Positions 1-7,768 of a DNA stretch of 32,747 nucleotides are shown here, in pieces (the first letter of the stretch is position 1; each line of letters starts with the position of its first letter). A program made the translations under genes and the position numbers. The stretch is from Bacteroidales bacterium (GTDB taxonomy: Bacteria; Bacteroidota; Bacteroidia; Bacteroidales; UBA12077): positions 1-32,747 of the forward strand of contig JASGMZ010000005.1 of NCBI GenBank assembly GCA_030156305.1, given 5' to 3'. Below the pieces are notes generated by a model that did no database searches, was not told where the DNA came from, and worked only from the letters and a program-made list of their open reading frames with translations.

Positions 1-93
1 GATATTTTTATTTTAAATGAATAAACCATGTAAGCATTCACAGAGTTAATAAATTATAGATATACCTCAAATCCGCATGTCTTTTACGAGTTT

Positions 94-278
94 CACAACC
101 TTGCCTGCCAGCCACGGCTGGTAAACTGGCAAGCAGGGTATCACAAACCTGCCTGTCGGCAGACAGGGTTAATGCACAAAGTACCACAAAGTTAGGCGAT
201 ATTTTACTTAGTGAAACCCTGCTTGCAGCAGGCAAGGTTGTGTTATACTTTGAGTGACCCAGCCTGCCGGCTGGCAGG
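94..278. repeat. GC-rich inverted-repeat cluster
   Basis: This is a GC-rich island in AT-rich DNA made of nested inverted repeats. CACAACCTTGCCTGC at 94-108 is the perfect reverse complement of 228-242. GCAAGCAGGGTATCAC at 129-144 matches the reverse complement of 211-226 at 15 of 16 bases. The left arm therefore equals the right arm except for an extra 20-bp piece (109-128) that itself contains CCAGCC/GGCTGG. Between the arms lies a hairpin CCTGTC-GGCA-GACAGG (152-167). A further hairpin CCTGCC-GGCT-GGCAGG follows at 263-278. No ORF here looks like a protein; the 38-235 ORF simply reads through the repeats. It is probably a dispersed intergenic repeat, and its function is unknown. Confidence 0.75.
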
Positions 279-348
279 TTAGTGTTACAAATAAAAACTT
301 AACTAACTTACGGATATTAGGATATATATAAGTGTTTAGGTTTAATAA

Positions 349-455
349 ATATCAAATATCGAATATCGAATATCAAATGAAAAAGTTAAGTCAACAAAAC
401 AGTACGGTTACAAAGAAAAAATAATTTTAACATTTTTTATTTGATATTCGATATT
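349..455. repeat. ATATCRA heptamer repeat with 17-bp inverted repeat
   Basis: Four consecutive 7-bp units (ATATCAA, ATATCGA, ATATCGA, ATATCAA) run from 349 to 376. A 17-bp stretch AATATCGAATATCAAAT at 362-378 is perfectly inverted at 439-455, leaving about 60 nt between the arms. Only two heptamer units are visible in the right arm. There is no coding potential. The arrangement could form a long hairpin or be the remains of a small mobile element. Confidence 0.7.
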
Positions 456-472
456 TATCATTTAATTATATT

Positions 473-588
473 GGCTCTATTAAAACAAAAATACCTGGAA
501 TGCTCAGAATTAGAATCATAATGTAGTGAACTTTTCATATATTTGAGAATAACAAATTTTTTTAACACCAACTTTATTAAATAGAGCC
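473..588. repeat. possible degenerate element with GGCTCTATT ends
   Basis: The left end reads GGCTCTATTAAA, and the reverse complement of the right end reads GGCTCTATTTAATAA. That gives nine identical terminal bases and loose similarity further in. The 116-bp span has no ORF of its own and no clear target-site duplication. It may be an old MITE-like remnant or a chance inverted repeat. Confidence 0.35.
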
Positions 589-606
589 TTGTGTTATAAT
601 ATCTAA

Positions 607-765
607 GGGCTTGTAAGGCCATAAAGTATACAGAATTGGCGAAGTAATTTTGTTCTTTTTCAAGGCGTAAATGAGGCGAATAGCCATAGCTATTTAACGA
701 TTTCACAACGAAGAAAAAGGGCAAAAGAACAAGCCAAAATGTATAGGTTAATTAATTACAAGCCC
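607..765. mobile_element. MITE-like fold-back element, 159 bp
   Basis: The element starts GGGCTTGTAA and ends TTACAAGCCC, a perfect 10-bp terminal inverted repeat, and is flanked by TAA on both sides (604-606 and 766-768), a likely 3-bp target duplication. Read inward from either end, TATACA occurs at the same offset (bases 21-26), followed by TTGGC. At the exact midpoint sits AATAGC-CATA-GCTATT (679-694). The whole unit can fold back on itself imperfectly. It encodes no transposase, so it would need one supplied in trans. Its right end supplies the final codons and stop of the neighbouring histidine kinase gene. Confidence 0.65.
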
Positions 766-2658
766 TAAGTATTTGTTTAGTACTGAAAGTAATTTTTTAG
801 GATTAACAGGTTTTGTAATATAATCATTAATGCCTAAAAGATAACCTTTGTCAATTTCCACGGGCATTGCATAAGCCGATTGAGCGATGATCGGGATATT
901 TTTATTTAAGGCTTTAATTTGTTTTGTCGCTTCGAAACCATCCATCTCAGGCATTTTAATGTCCATAATGATTAGGTCTATATTTTGATGTTTTTTAAAC
1001 AGGCGAACTGCTTCTTTTCCATTTTTAGCTCTAATTAATTTTGCCTTGGTTCTTTTTAATACTTCCTCTATATAAAGATAATTATTTGGTTCATCTTCAG
1101 CAATAAGAATTTTTTTATCCTTCCATTGGTAATTTGTAGTTTTAGGAGGACTTTCTTTTTTATTTCGGGTATCTTTAATCTTCTGATAAGGGATCGTAAA
1201 GAAAAAACTCGAACCCGATCCGGGATAGGATTCGACCCATATCTTGCCACCAAGGAGTTCAACCAGGCTTTTGCATATAGCAAGGCCTAACCCTGCTCCC
1301 CGATATAATTTTGTTTTATCATCTTCAATTTTTCTGAAGCGTTCAAAGATTAACTCTTTTTTCTGCTGATCCATTCCTATACCACTATCTTTTACATAAA
1401 AAAGAAGTGTGTCCGATTTTTGAAATTCATAACCAAAACTTATAAATCCCTCTTCGGTAAATTTTAATGCATTGTCAATAAGGTTTGAAATAATTTGAGT
1501 TAAACGAAGTGGATCGGTAAGAGTGATAATGCTTTGTTCTTTTTTAGTTAGATTAACGGAAAGATCAATGTTTTCTTTTCCTTTTTGTTTTTTTATTTCA
1601 CAATATGATTCATAGATATCCATTAAGGTTTGATTTACATCACATTCTTTAGGTATAATTTTTAATTGGCCAGCTTCAATTTTAGAGATGTCTATGATAT
1701 CATCAATAAGTTGTAAAAGATTATTTCCGCTATTGTGGATTAATTTTATATAATTTTGTTTTTCTTCGGGCGAGATAGATGAGTCGGGCATGGTAAGTAA
1801 TTCGGTAAAACCGAGAATGGCATTCATAGGAGTTCTTATTTCGTGCGACATATTGGCTAAGAAAGCAGATTTTAGTTTGTCACTTTCTTCGGCTTTCATT
1901 TTTGCTTCAAGCAGATTTTTTTCTGCCTCATCGCGGGCTGCTTCTCTATTCAAAATTTGTTGAAGCATATTATTAAAATCCTCGTAAAGTATGCCTATTT
2001 CATCATTGCTTTTTCTTTCAATTTTCACCTTGTAATTGCCCTCTTTTGATATTTTTCGGGTAAGTTTTGCTAATTCAAGTATTGGTTGTGATATAGGTTT
2101 CTGAAAACCACGTGCAAGAATAAACGATAAAATAATCATCCCGGCTAACACGCCAATCATAATTAGAACATATTCTTTGATTTTGTCTGTTATGATGGAT
2201 GAATCCACTTCAGTAATAATAATACCATATTTAAAATCCTGATAAGAAATAGGATGTTCAATGGTTAAAATTCCAGATTCGAAACTATATTTTGTGTCTG
2301 TTAAATTATCTGGATCATCGTATAAGGGAGGAATAAATATTTCATTCGTTTTTTTATAAGATGCAAATAAAATCCCATTCCGATCATAAATTGCTCCACT
2401 CATAAAATCAGGAAGCGATTCAAGTTTAGATAATATTTCTGCGGCCCCTTTATTATCATCAAAAGTTAACGATGCTACGGAGTAATCTCCAACTAACTGT
2501 GTATTTAAAATGGCATTATCAAGCAGGTTTTTTTTCAAACTGTTAATGTCATTTATTCCAATAATAGTAAAACCAACGATAAGCGTAACACTGCTGGTAA
2601 GCAGAATAATGCTAACAATTTTATTTTTTATAGATATATTTTGAAAAAACTTCATCAT
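748..2658 (-). CDS. Hybrid sensor histidine kinase/response regulator (CHASE8-like, HAMP, HisKA, HATPase, REC)
   Basis: This is an inner-membrane phosphorelay sensor of 636 residues. A membrane segment at about 13-34 precedes a periplasmic region of about 130 residues that resembles the CHASE8 sensor of YfiN-type proteins. A second membrane segment (about 163-184) leads into HAMP (about 184-237). HisKA carries phosphoacceptor His272 in SHEIRTPMNAILGF. The ATPase shows the N box (NLIDNALKF), the DSGIGM G1 box and GAGLGLA. A C-terminal receiver (about 515-632) has Asp566 and Lys616. There is no DNA-binding or GGDEF output, so a separate Hpt or regulator is expected, and none lies in this window. 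It is the last gene of a tight operon, 2 nt after the yfiR-like gene. Two adjacent start codons exist. The last residues (GLVIN and stop) come from a MITE-like element. Kinase assignment is certain; the CHASE8 call is by resemblance. Confidence 0.95.
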   Translation of the reverse strand: MMKFFQNISIKNKIVSIILLTSSVTLIVGFTIIGINDINSLKKNLLDNAILNTQLVGDYSVASLTFDDNKGAAEILSKLESLPDFMSGAIYDRNGILFASYKKTNEIFIPPLYDDPDNLTDTKYSFESGILTIEHPISYQDFKYGIIITEVDSSIITDKIKEYVLIMIGVLAGMIILSFILARGFQKPISQPILELAKLTRKISKEGNYKVKIERKSNDEIGILYEDFNNMLQQILNREAARDEAEKNLLEAKMKAEESDKLKSAFLANMSHEIRTPMNAILGFTELLTMPDSSISPEEKQNYIKLIHNSGNNLLQLIDDIIDISKIEAGQLKIIPKECDVNQTLMDIYESYCEIKKQKGKENIDLSVNLTKKEQSIITLTDPLRLTQIISNLIDNALKFTEEGFISFGYEFQKSDTLLFYVKDSGIGMDQQKKELIFERFRKIEDDKTKLYRGAGLGLAICKSLVELLGGKIWVESYPGSGSSFFFTIPYQKIKDTRNKKESPPKTTNYQWKDKKILIAEDEPNNYLYIEEVLKRTKAKLIRAKNGKEAVRLFKKHQNIDLIIMDIKMPEMDGFEATKQIKALNKNIPIIAQSAYAMPVEIDKGYLLGINDYITKPVNPKKLLSVLNKYLGLVIN

Positions 2659-2660
2659 TT

Positions 2661-3251
2661 TTATTCTTCTACTGGTTCTACTATTTTAGCTGAGTTAAGT
2701 AAATAGAAACTCATTTGTAACGGTGATTTTAGTACAGCTGTTTCATTTATTTCAAAACGTAACTTATTGTCTTTTTCAAAAAAATTAATTAACACCCCTT
2801 TTTCTGCAAATCCTTTTGTTTCGCCAATAGTTAATATGGGTTGTTGTTTGGTTATTGCAATAATCTGATCGATATTCTTTTTTTCAGATTCGGCGATAAA
2901 TAGAATATGAGATCCCTGAATTTCATTTAAATTATGAATATTTTTGATTATTACACGTTTATTTTTTATTTTTTGTATAGCATAAATTTGAATAAGATTT
3001 TCGGTTAAAGGAGTTTCTCCAATAACAGATATTATAAAGGGCTCATCTGGATTGTCTATTAGGCTTTCTTTGGGCCAGGTTATAAAACGCGAAAATTTCT
3101 CTAAATAAACAGCCTTAAGTACATAAATACTTGCTTGTGAAACCCCCTGTAATGATAATAATGATAAAAGGATTATGAGTCCTGTTCTTTTAAATACTGA
3201 ATAGGATAAATTATTTTTTATGGTTATATGTTTATTGAAATTTATGCTCAC
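2661..3251 (-). CDS. YfiR-family periplasmic protein (DUF4154)
   Basis: This is a 196-residue exported protein of the YfiR/HmsC (DUF4154) family. An N-terminal hydrophobic segment (about 23-38) ends in VSQAS, a plausible signal-peptidase site. The mature part begins with the family-typical pattern YVLKAVYLEKFSRFITWP, then PFIISVIGE, GSHILFIAES and a C-terminal region with INFFEKDNKLRFEIN. In Pseudomonas, YfiR is a periplasmic repressor of the membrane cyclase YfiN. Here it is wedged between a ligand-binding lipoprotein (3 nt gap) and a CHASE8-like kinase (2 nt gap), so by inference it modulates that kinase. The protein contains no cysteine, so the disulfide-based control known for Pseudomonas YfiR cannot apply. 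The family call is good; the partner is inferred. Confidence 0.85.
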   Translation of the reverse strand: MSINFNKHITIKNNLSYSVFKRTGLIILLSLLSLQGVSQASIYVLKAVYLEKFSRFITWPKESLIDNPDEPFIISVIGETPLTENLIQIYAIQKIKNKRVIIKNIHNLNEIQGSHILFIAESEKKNIDQIIAITKQQPILTIGETKGFAEKGVLINFFEKDNKLRFEINETAVLKSPLQMSFYLLNSAKIVEPVEE

Positions 3252-3254
3252 AAG

Positions 3255-4550
3255 TTATTTCTCAAAGTGGGTCAATTCAATATACTGATTGTTTTCAAAA
3301 CTCCATATTACAATTTTTGGAAAAGGATCACCATTAATATCAAAATTAATAGGGCCTGATGCTCCCTCATAATTAATTGATCGGCCTTTTAGTAAAATAT
3401 TTTTTCCAACATCAAATTCATTTACATTAATTTTAATCACATCATTATTTGGGTCATAATCATCAACACCTGAAATTTCGCGTAAATATTGTTTAATCTG
3501 TAAAGGGTTTGTGGTGTTTCCTTTTAGCATTGCATATGCCAGACAATAAACCGCATCGTAAGCATGTTCTGAGTATGTAGCTGGTAAAAATCCAAATCTT
3601 GATTTGTAATTATTTTTATATAACGCATAATTTGGATTTCCCTCGTTTGTACTGGATATTCCCAAAATATCATCTATCAACTCGGGGTTTCCGTTGGTTA
3701 AAATCTCTTCGGGTAAAATCCCGTCATTTACAAAAATATAGGGTTTTTTATTTAAAGATTGATATTTTGAATTATTAAAAATACGATGAGTAAGTACCGC
3801 AATTTCAGAATTAAAAGCAACAATAAAAAGTACATCTATTTCGCTATTAAAAATGGTACTCATTTCATATTCAAAATCGTAAGTGTTTAAATTTACCTCA
3901 TTAGGGAAACTCACATTTGCTTTAACGTTACCGCCTAATTCAGTAAACATATCCTTAATGATAGTCGACAGGCCGGTTCCAAACCGGTCGTTTCTAAATA
4001 AGATGGCGGCATTATTTAGTTGCAACGTGTCAACACAATATTCGGCAGAAATAGTACCAAAAGTATAGTCTGACGGGCAGGTACGCCAAATTAAATCGTT
4101 GTCATCAAGCAAAGTAATTTCGGGCGTTGTAGCTGCATAACTCATCATTAACATATTGTTTTTAACACATTCCTCAGCCATTTCAACAGCAACAGAAGAA
4201 AAAGTCGGGCCAATAATGAGGTTTATATTTTGTTCATATAATTCATATATTAGATCAACTCCTAATTCAGGATTTCCTCCGGAGTTTTTAAAAATTAGTT
4301 CAATTTCTCTTTTCTCTCCGTTTATTACTAATCCTCCTTTTTGGTTTATCTCCTCCATAGCCAGCTGTGCACCAAAAAACATATTTTCAACTTGCTCGCG
4401 TAACATTGACACATCGCCTACCACTGCTATCTTTACAGGGTTTTTATATTGCTTTTTGTTAAAATCTTCGGTTAGTTTTTCGCAACTCGACATAAAGACT
4501 ACAAAACCAATAATAAAAACAAATATTTTATATCTCTTCAACTTGCTCAT
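3255..4550 (-). CDS. LivK-like periplasmic ligand-binding lipoprotein (Peripla_BP_6 type)
   Basis: This 431-residue protein resembles branched-chain amino-acid/urea-type substrate-binding proteins (periplasmic-binding fold I). The N-terminus is a lipoprotein signal with lipobox FMSSC (Cys23). The body starts NPVKIAVVGDVS, followed by GAQLAMEEINQKGG, the hinge region LIIGPTFSSVAVEMAEE and a second lobe AAILFRNDRFGTGLS; the C-terminal part has YSEHAYDAVYCLAYAM. No ABC permease or ATPase gene is nearby. It lies in an operon with a TonB receptor (12 nt upstream), a YfiR-like protein and a hybrid kinase. A sensory rather than transport role is therefore likely, although it could also feed a transporter encoded elsewhere. 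The ligand cannot be read from the sequence. Confidence 0.85.
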   Translation of the reverse strand: MSKLKRYKIFVFIIGFVVFMSSCEKLTEDFNKKQYKNPVKIAVVGDVSMLREQVENMFFGAQLAMEEINQKGGLVINGEKREIELIFKNSGGNPELGVDLIYELYEQNINLIIGPTFSSVAVEMAEECVKNNMLMMSYAATTPEITLLDDNDLIWRTCPSDYTFGTISAEYCVDTLQLNNAAILFRNDRFGTGLSTIIKDMFTELGGNVKANVSFPNEVNLNTYDFEYEMSTIFNSEIDVLFIVAFNSEIAVLTHRIFNNSKYQSLNKKPYIFVNDGILPEEILTNGNPELIDDILGISSTNEGNPNYALYKNNYKSRFGFLPATYSEHAYDAVYCLAYAMLKGNTTNPLQIKQYLREISGVDDYDPNNDVIKINVNEFDVGKNILLKGRSINYEGASGPINFDINGDPFPKIVIWSFENNQYIELTHFEK

Positions 4551-4562
4551 TGCTCCATAGGA

Positions 4563-6701
4563 TTAAATATAATGTTTAAATTGAAAATAAACAGATCTCC
4601 TTAGTGAGGGGATATCATAATTATTAAAACCTGGATAATAATACTTATAATCTAACAAATTTTCAATTTTTAATATAATTCTTGATTTACTATTTTTTAT
4701 GATTTCTAAATCAGTGGAGGAGATCATTAAGTCTATTACAAAGTAAGGATCTAACTTATACCGGTTAGTGGCATAATTAATGGGATCGTAAATAAAATTG
4801 TTTTGATCGCTGGCAATTCTTGAGCTGATGTATCGGGCTTCTAAATTTAAATTTAAATAATAATCAGGGAAATGTAATGTATTCCCAAATTTTATCATAT
4901 GTGATGGATACAAAGCGGTGTTCACTTTAATTTTTTGTAAAATAGGATCGTTTTTTTCTAATATACTTTTTTGGTAAGCATAATTTAAGTAACAAGTTTT
5001 GTTTTTTTGAGAAAAATTTATTTCTGCTTCGATTCCTCCGGAATAAATATTTGAAATATTCCCTGCGGTTATATTTGAAACTTGTCCATAGGGCAAAAGG
5101 TATTCAATCTTATCTTCGATTTCGGTATAAAATAAATTTGTATTAAAATTGATGTTATTTGATAATTTCCCTATGATAGCCCATTCCAATGTTTTTGCTT
5201 TTTCAGGTTTTAGGTCAGGATTTCCTACAAAACCACCGGGGCTAATATAGTTTGTGTAAAGTTGAGTAGATGAGGGCGCATTAAATGAGGTTCCGTACAT
5301 TAATTTAGTACTTAACTCATTATTTAAATGGTAAACGGCAGCAAGCCGGTATGTGAATACATTGCCATAAATGTTGTGTATGTCGTATCGATAGCCTCCT
5401 GTAAGTGTTAAATCTTCAAGAAAAGAAAGATCGAAGAATTTCGCCGGATTTAATATCATTTGAAGGAATACGCCAAAGTTTGTAAAATATTTTTCGCCAT
5501 CGGTACCTCCGGGATTAAGATTTCTTATTCCGGAAGTGTTCATGCTATAAAATTTTTGATGATCGTGAATATCCGATGTGAAATCAATACCCAATGAGAC
5601 AATATTAATATCATCGAAGAAATATGAAAAATTTCCGTTTACATCGTAACTATTATATTTTATTTCTCTTTCAATCCATTCGGAAGGATCCGTATCATCG
5701 TCAAAAATTTCATTATTTACTGGTTTTCCGAAACTATGCGCAAAAGTAAAGTCAGCTGAAAGTTTTTCAAGTAACATTTTTGAATATTGGAGTCTTTCAA
5801 AAGAATTAAAAAGGCTAATTCTGTTGTTATGAGTTAAAGCTCCCCAATCGGCAAATTCGGCATGCGAGTTTACATTCTGATTAACCATGTCAAAAGTAAA
5901 TTTCCCCCAATCTTCGGTTTCGTAATTCATTTTAATGTAAACACTCGTAGGATTCGATTCGTTTTTTTTGCTTACATCATCAGATGAATAAATGCTTTGG
6001 CCGGGAATGTTTTGTGGTTTAAGGTTTGAATAGTCAAATTGGGCATAAGTACTTGCAAACAAGAAATCGAAATTTTTCTTCGCGCCACCAATAATGGTGC
6101 TTAACCCAAATGATGTGTTTTGGTTAGTATTTCCTAAAAAATGAGATACAGCATTTGCATTAAGGCTACTTCCTTTTTTGGTGATTATATTTATTACTCC
6201 TAAAAAGGCATTTTTTCCATACAGGGCAGAATTGGGGCCACGTATAATTTCAATTTTATCAATTGCTTCAATAGGGATTAATGATAATCCTAAATAATTA
6301 TCAGCATTGGAGCGGAAAGAAATATTTTGTCCGTCAATCATTATTTTTACTAATCTCGAATAACTTCTTACACCTCCATTAATGCCACGTATTCCCATGT
6401 TGGGCTGGGAATGATCGGTAATAAAATCAAGCCCGGCAATACTATTTAGTGCTTCGTCAATGCTTATATATCCTCGTTCTTTTATTTGGTTTGCAGTAAT
6501 TACAGATACAATGGATGGAGCATCGATGATATTTTGGTTTTGCCGAACGGCCGAAACAATTTCAACGTCCATTAAATCTTCTAACGAAAGTTCAAAAAGC
6601 TTGCTGGCTAATAATGTATCAGGTTCTTGAGAATAGGTGTTTAAGGTAAAACAAAAACCAATGATAAAAAGAGTAAATGACTTGATACCTGTAATTTTCA
6701 T
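4563..6701 (-). CDS. TonB-dependent outer-membrane receptor (no CarboxypepD-like domain)
   Basis: This is a 712-residue outer-membrane receptor. A signal peptide ends around TYSQ. The mature protein begins with SLEDLMDVEIVSAVRQ, then a plug domain (about 60-175) with DAPSIVSVITANQI, GIRGINGG, IEIIRGPNSALYGKNAFLGVINIIT, and a beta-barrel with FNAPSSTQLY and NPDLKPEKAKTLEW. It lacks the N-terminal carboxypeptidase-like domain common in Bacteroidota receptors. The DLMDVEIVSA opening recalls receptors found next to DUF4154 and signalling genes in Proteobacteria. There is no SusD partner. It heads a tight operon with a ligand-binding lipoprotein, a YfiR-like protein and a hybrid kinase, and may either import a ligand or act as an outer-membrane input. 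The substrate is unknown. The 72-nt gap upstream shows no clear -7 box. Confidence 0.93.
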   Translation of the reverse strand: MKITGIKSFTLFIIGFCFTLNTYSQEPDTLLASKLFELSLEDLMDVEIVSAVRQNQNIIDAPSIVSVITANQIKERGYISIDEALNSIAGLDFITDHSQPNMGIRGINGGVRSYSRLVKIMIDGQNISFRSNADNYLGLSLIPIEAIDKIEIIRGPNSALYGKNAFLGVINIITKKGSSLNANAVSHFLGNTNQNTSFGLSTIIGGAKKNFDFLFASTYAQFDYSNLKPQNIPGQSIYSSDDVSKKNESNPTSVYIKMNYETEDWGKFTFDMVNQNVNSHAEFADWGALTHNNRISLFNSFERLQYSKMLLEKLSADFTFAHSFGKPVNNEIFDDDTDPSEWIEREIKYNSYDVNGNFSYFFDDINIVSLGIDFTSDIHDHQKFYSMNTSGIRNLNPGGTDGEKYFTNFGVFLQMILNPAKFFDLSFLEDLTLTGGYRYDIHNIYGNVFTYRLAAVYHLNNELSTKLMYGTSFNAPSSTQLYTNYISPGGFVGNPDLKPEKAKTLEWAIIGKLSNNINFNTNLFYTEIEDKIEYLLPYGQVSNITAGNISNIYSGGIEAEINFSQKNKTCYLNYAYQKSILEKNDPILQKIKVNTALYPSHMIKFGNTLHFPDYYLNLNLEARYISSRIASDQNNFIYDPINYATNRYKLDPYFVIDLMISSTDLEIIKNSKSRIILKIENLLDYKYYYPGFNNYDIPSLRRSVYFQFKHYI

Positions 6702-6773
6702 TTTTTAAGATATTCAGAAAGTGTAATTTATAGAAAAATATAAATTAATCCTAAAAATATATAGATAATATTT

Positions 6774-7763
6774 TTATATATGAAGCCCCGATGTACAATT
6801 GTTGCATATTTTTATCTTTTTTCGGTTTGTTAGTATTTGATATCTAAAACGATTAAAACCTGATGAATGCCAAATTTGTAAAAGATTATTTTTATGCATA
6901 TTTCCCATTTTATGATCCGTATTTTTGTCGAAACAACAAGGGATTACATCACCTTTCCATGTGGTAACTAAAGTACTCCAAATCCTGAAACATCTGTTTT
7001 TTAACTTATTTTTAATTTTAATTTGATTATTTTTTGAAGCATATCTTGAATATTGATTATTTAACGGCAATAAATCTAATTTATCATTAACAGATTCTAT
7101 CTGAGCCGTTTTTATTTCTATCTTGTTTGCACCGATAGATTTCCCAAGGGATTTAATCTCATTAATTTGATGTTCGTTAAATTGGAAAACAAGAAATTGG
7201 ATAATTATTTTCGGATGTTTTGTTTGATATTTTTTTTTAAGATTTGATAAAATCTTAATTCCGGATATTACTTTTTGCAGTTCTCCTCCTTTCCGGTATT
7301 TTTCATAAGTTTCCTGATTTACACCATCAACGGAAATGATGATTTTATCGAGCCCTGATTCGATTATTTTCTCTGCATTTTCTTTTGTTATAAAATGTCC
7401 GTTTGTTGACGTGCAGGTGTAAATTTTCTGTTGATGTGCATAGGTAATGATATTAAATATCTGTGGATGTAAAAATGGTTCTCCCTGGAAATAGATCATC
7501 TGGTAAAACAGCCAGGGCGAGAGGGTATCGATAATATTTTTATAATCGGGCATACTTAAATATCCTTTTTCTCTGTTAGATGAATTATTCCCTGTTGGAC
7601 ATTCAGTGCAATGCAGATTGCAATAATTAGTTGGTTCAACCGTAAGGGTTATTGGTTTGCCCCAAAGAAAAACCCTTTTGCATACATTAGAAATAAAATA
7701 ACTGATTAATATTTTAAACGCATTAAAAAATTTGATTAAAGAAAAATAACGTATCCAATACAC
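6774..7763 (-). CDS. Radical SAM/SPASM domain protein
   Basis: This 329-residue protein carries the radical-SAM iron-sulfur motif CNLHCTEC (Cys48, 52, 55), with the expected following elements YFQGEPFLHP and IIISVDG. A C-terminal SPASM-type region has NRCFRIW (Cys258), VIPCCFD (Cys276/277) and CNNC (Cys320/323), which would ligate auxiliary clusters. The N-terminal 40 residues are hydrophobic and basic, suggesting peripheral membrane contact. The gene follows the OmpA-type lipoprotein gene by 5 nt and precedes the TonB receptor by 72 nt. No small precursor-peptide gene is visible beside it, so peptide maturation is unsupported. SPASM proteins also act on enzymes and small molecules. The enzyme class is certain and the substrate unknown. 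Confidence 0.9.
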   Translation of the reverse strand: MYWIRYFSLIKFFNAFKILISYFISNVCKRVFLWGKPITLTVEPTNYCNLHCTECPTGNNSSNREKGYLSMPDYKNIIDTLSPWLFYQMIYFQGEPFLHPQIFNIITYAHQQKIYTCTSTNGHFITKENAEKIIESGLDKIIISVDGVNQETYEKYRKGGELQKVISGIKILSNLKKKYQTKHPKIIIQFLVFQFNEHQINEIKSLGKSIGANKIEIKTAQIESVNDKLDLLPLNNQYSRYASKNNQIKIKNKLKNRCFRIWSTLVTTWKGDVIPCCFDKNTDHKMGNMHKNNLLQIWHSSGFNRFRYQILTNRKKIKICNNCTSGLHI

Positions 7764-7768
7764 TTTTG

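Noticed and set aside
38-235. 65-aa ORF in the first repeat cluster
   Set aside because: It reads straight through GC-rich hairpins, with no recognisable start context or family.
349-376. CRISPR-like array
   Set aside because: The units are 7 bp with no spacers; this is a simple tandem repeat.
473-588. Complete insertion element
   Set aside because: There is no ORF and no matching target-site duplication; only the ends resemble each other.
458-724. 88-aa ORF on the minus strand
   Set aside because: It runs across the GGCTCTATT pair and the fold-back element; the sequence is a by-product of repeat DNA and has no protein-like pattern.
3255-4550. ABC amino-acid importer operon
   Set aside because: Only a binding protein is present; neighbours are a receptor, a YfiR-like protein and a kinase.
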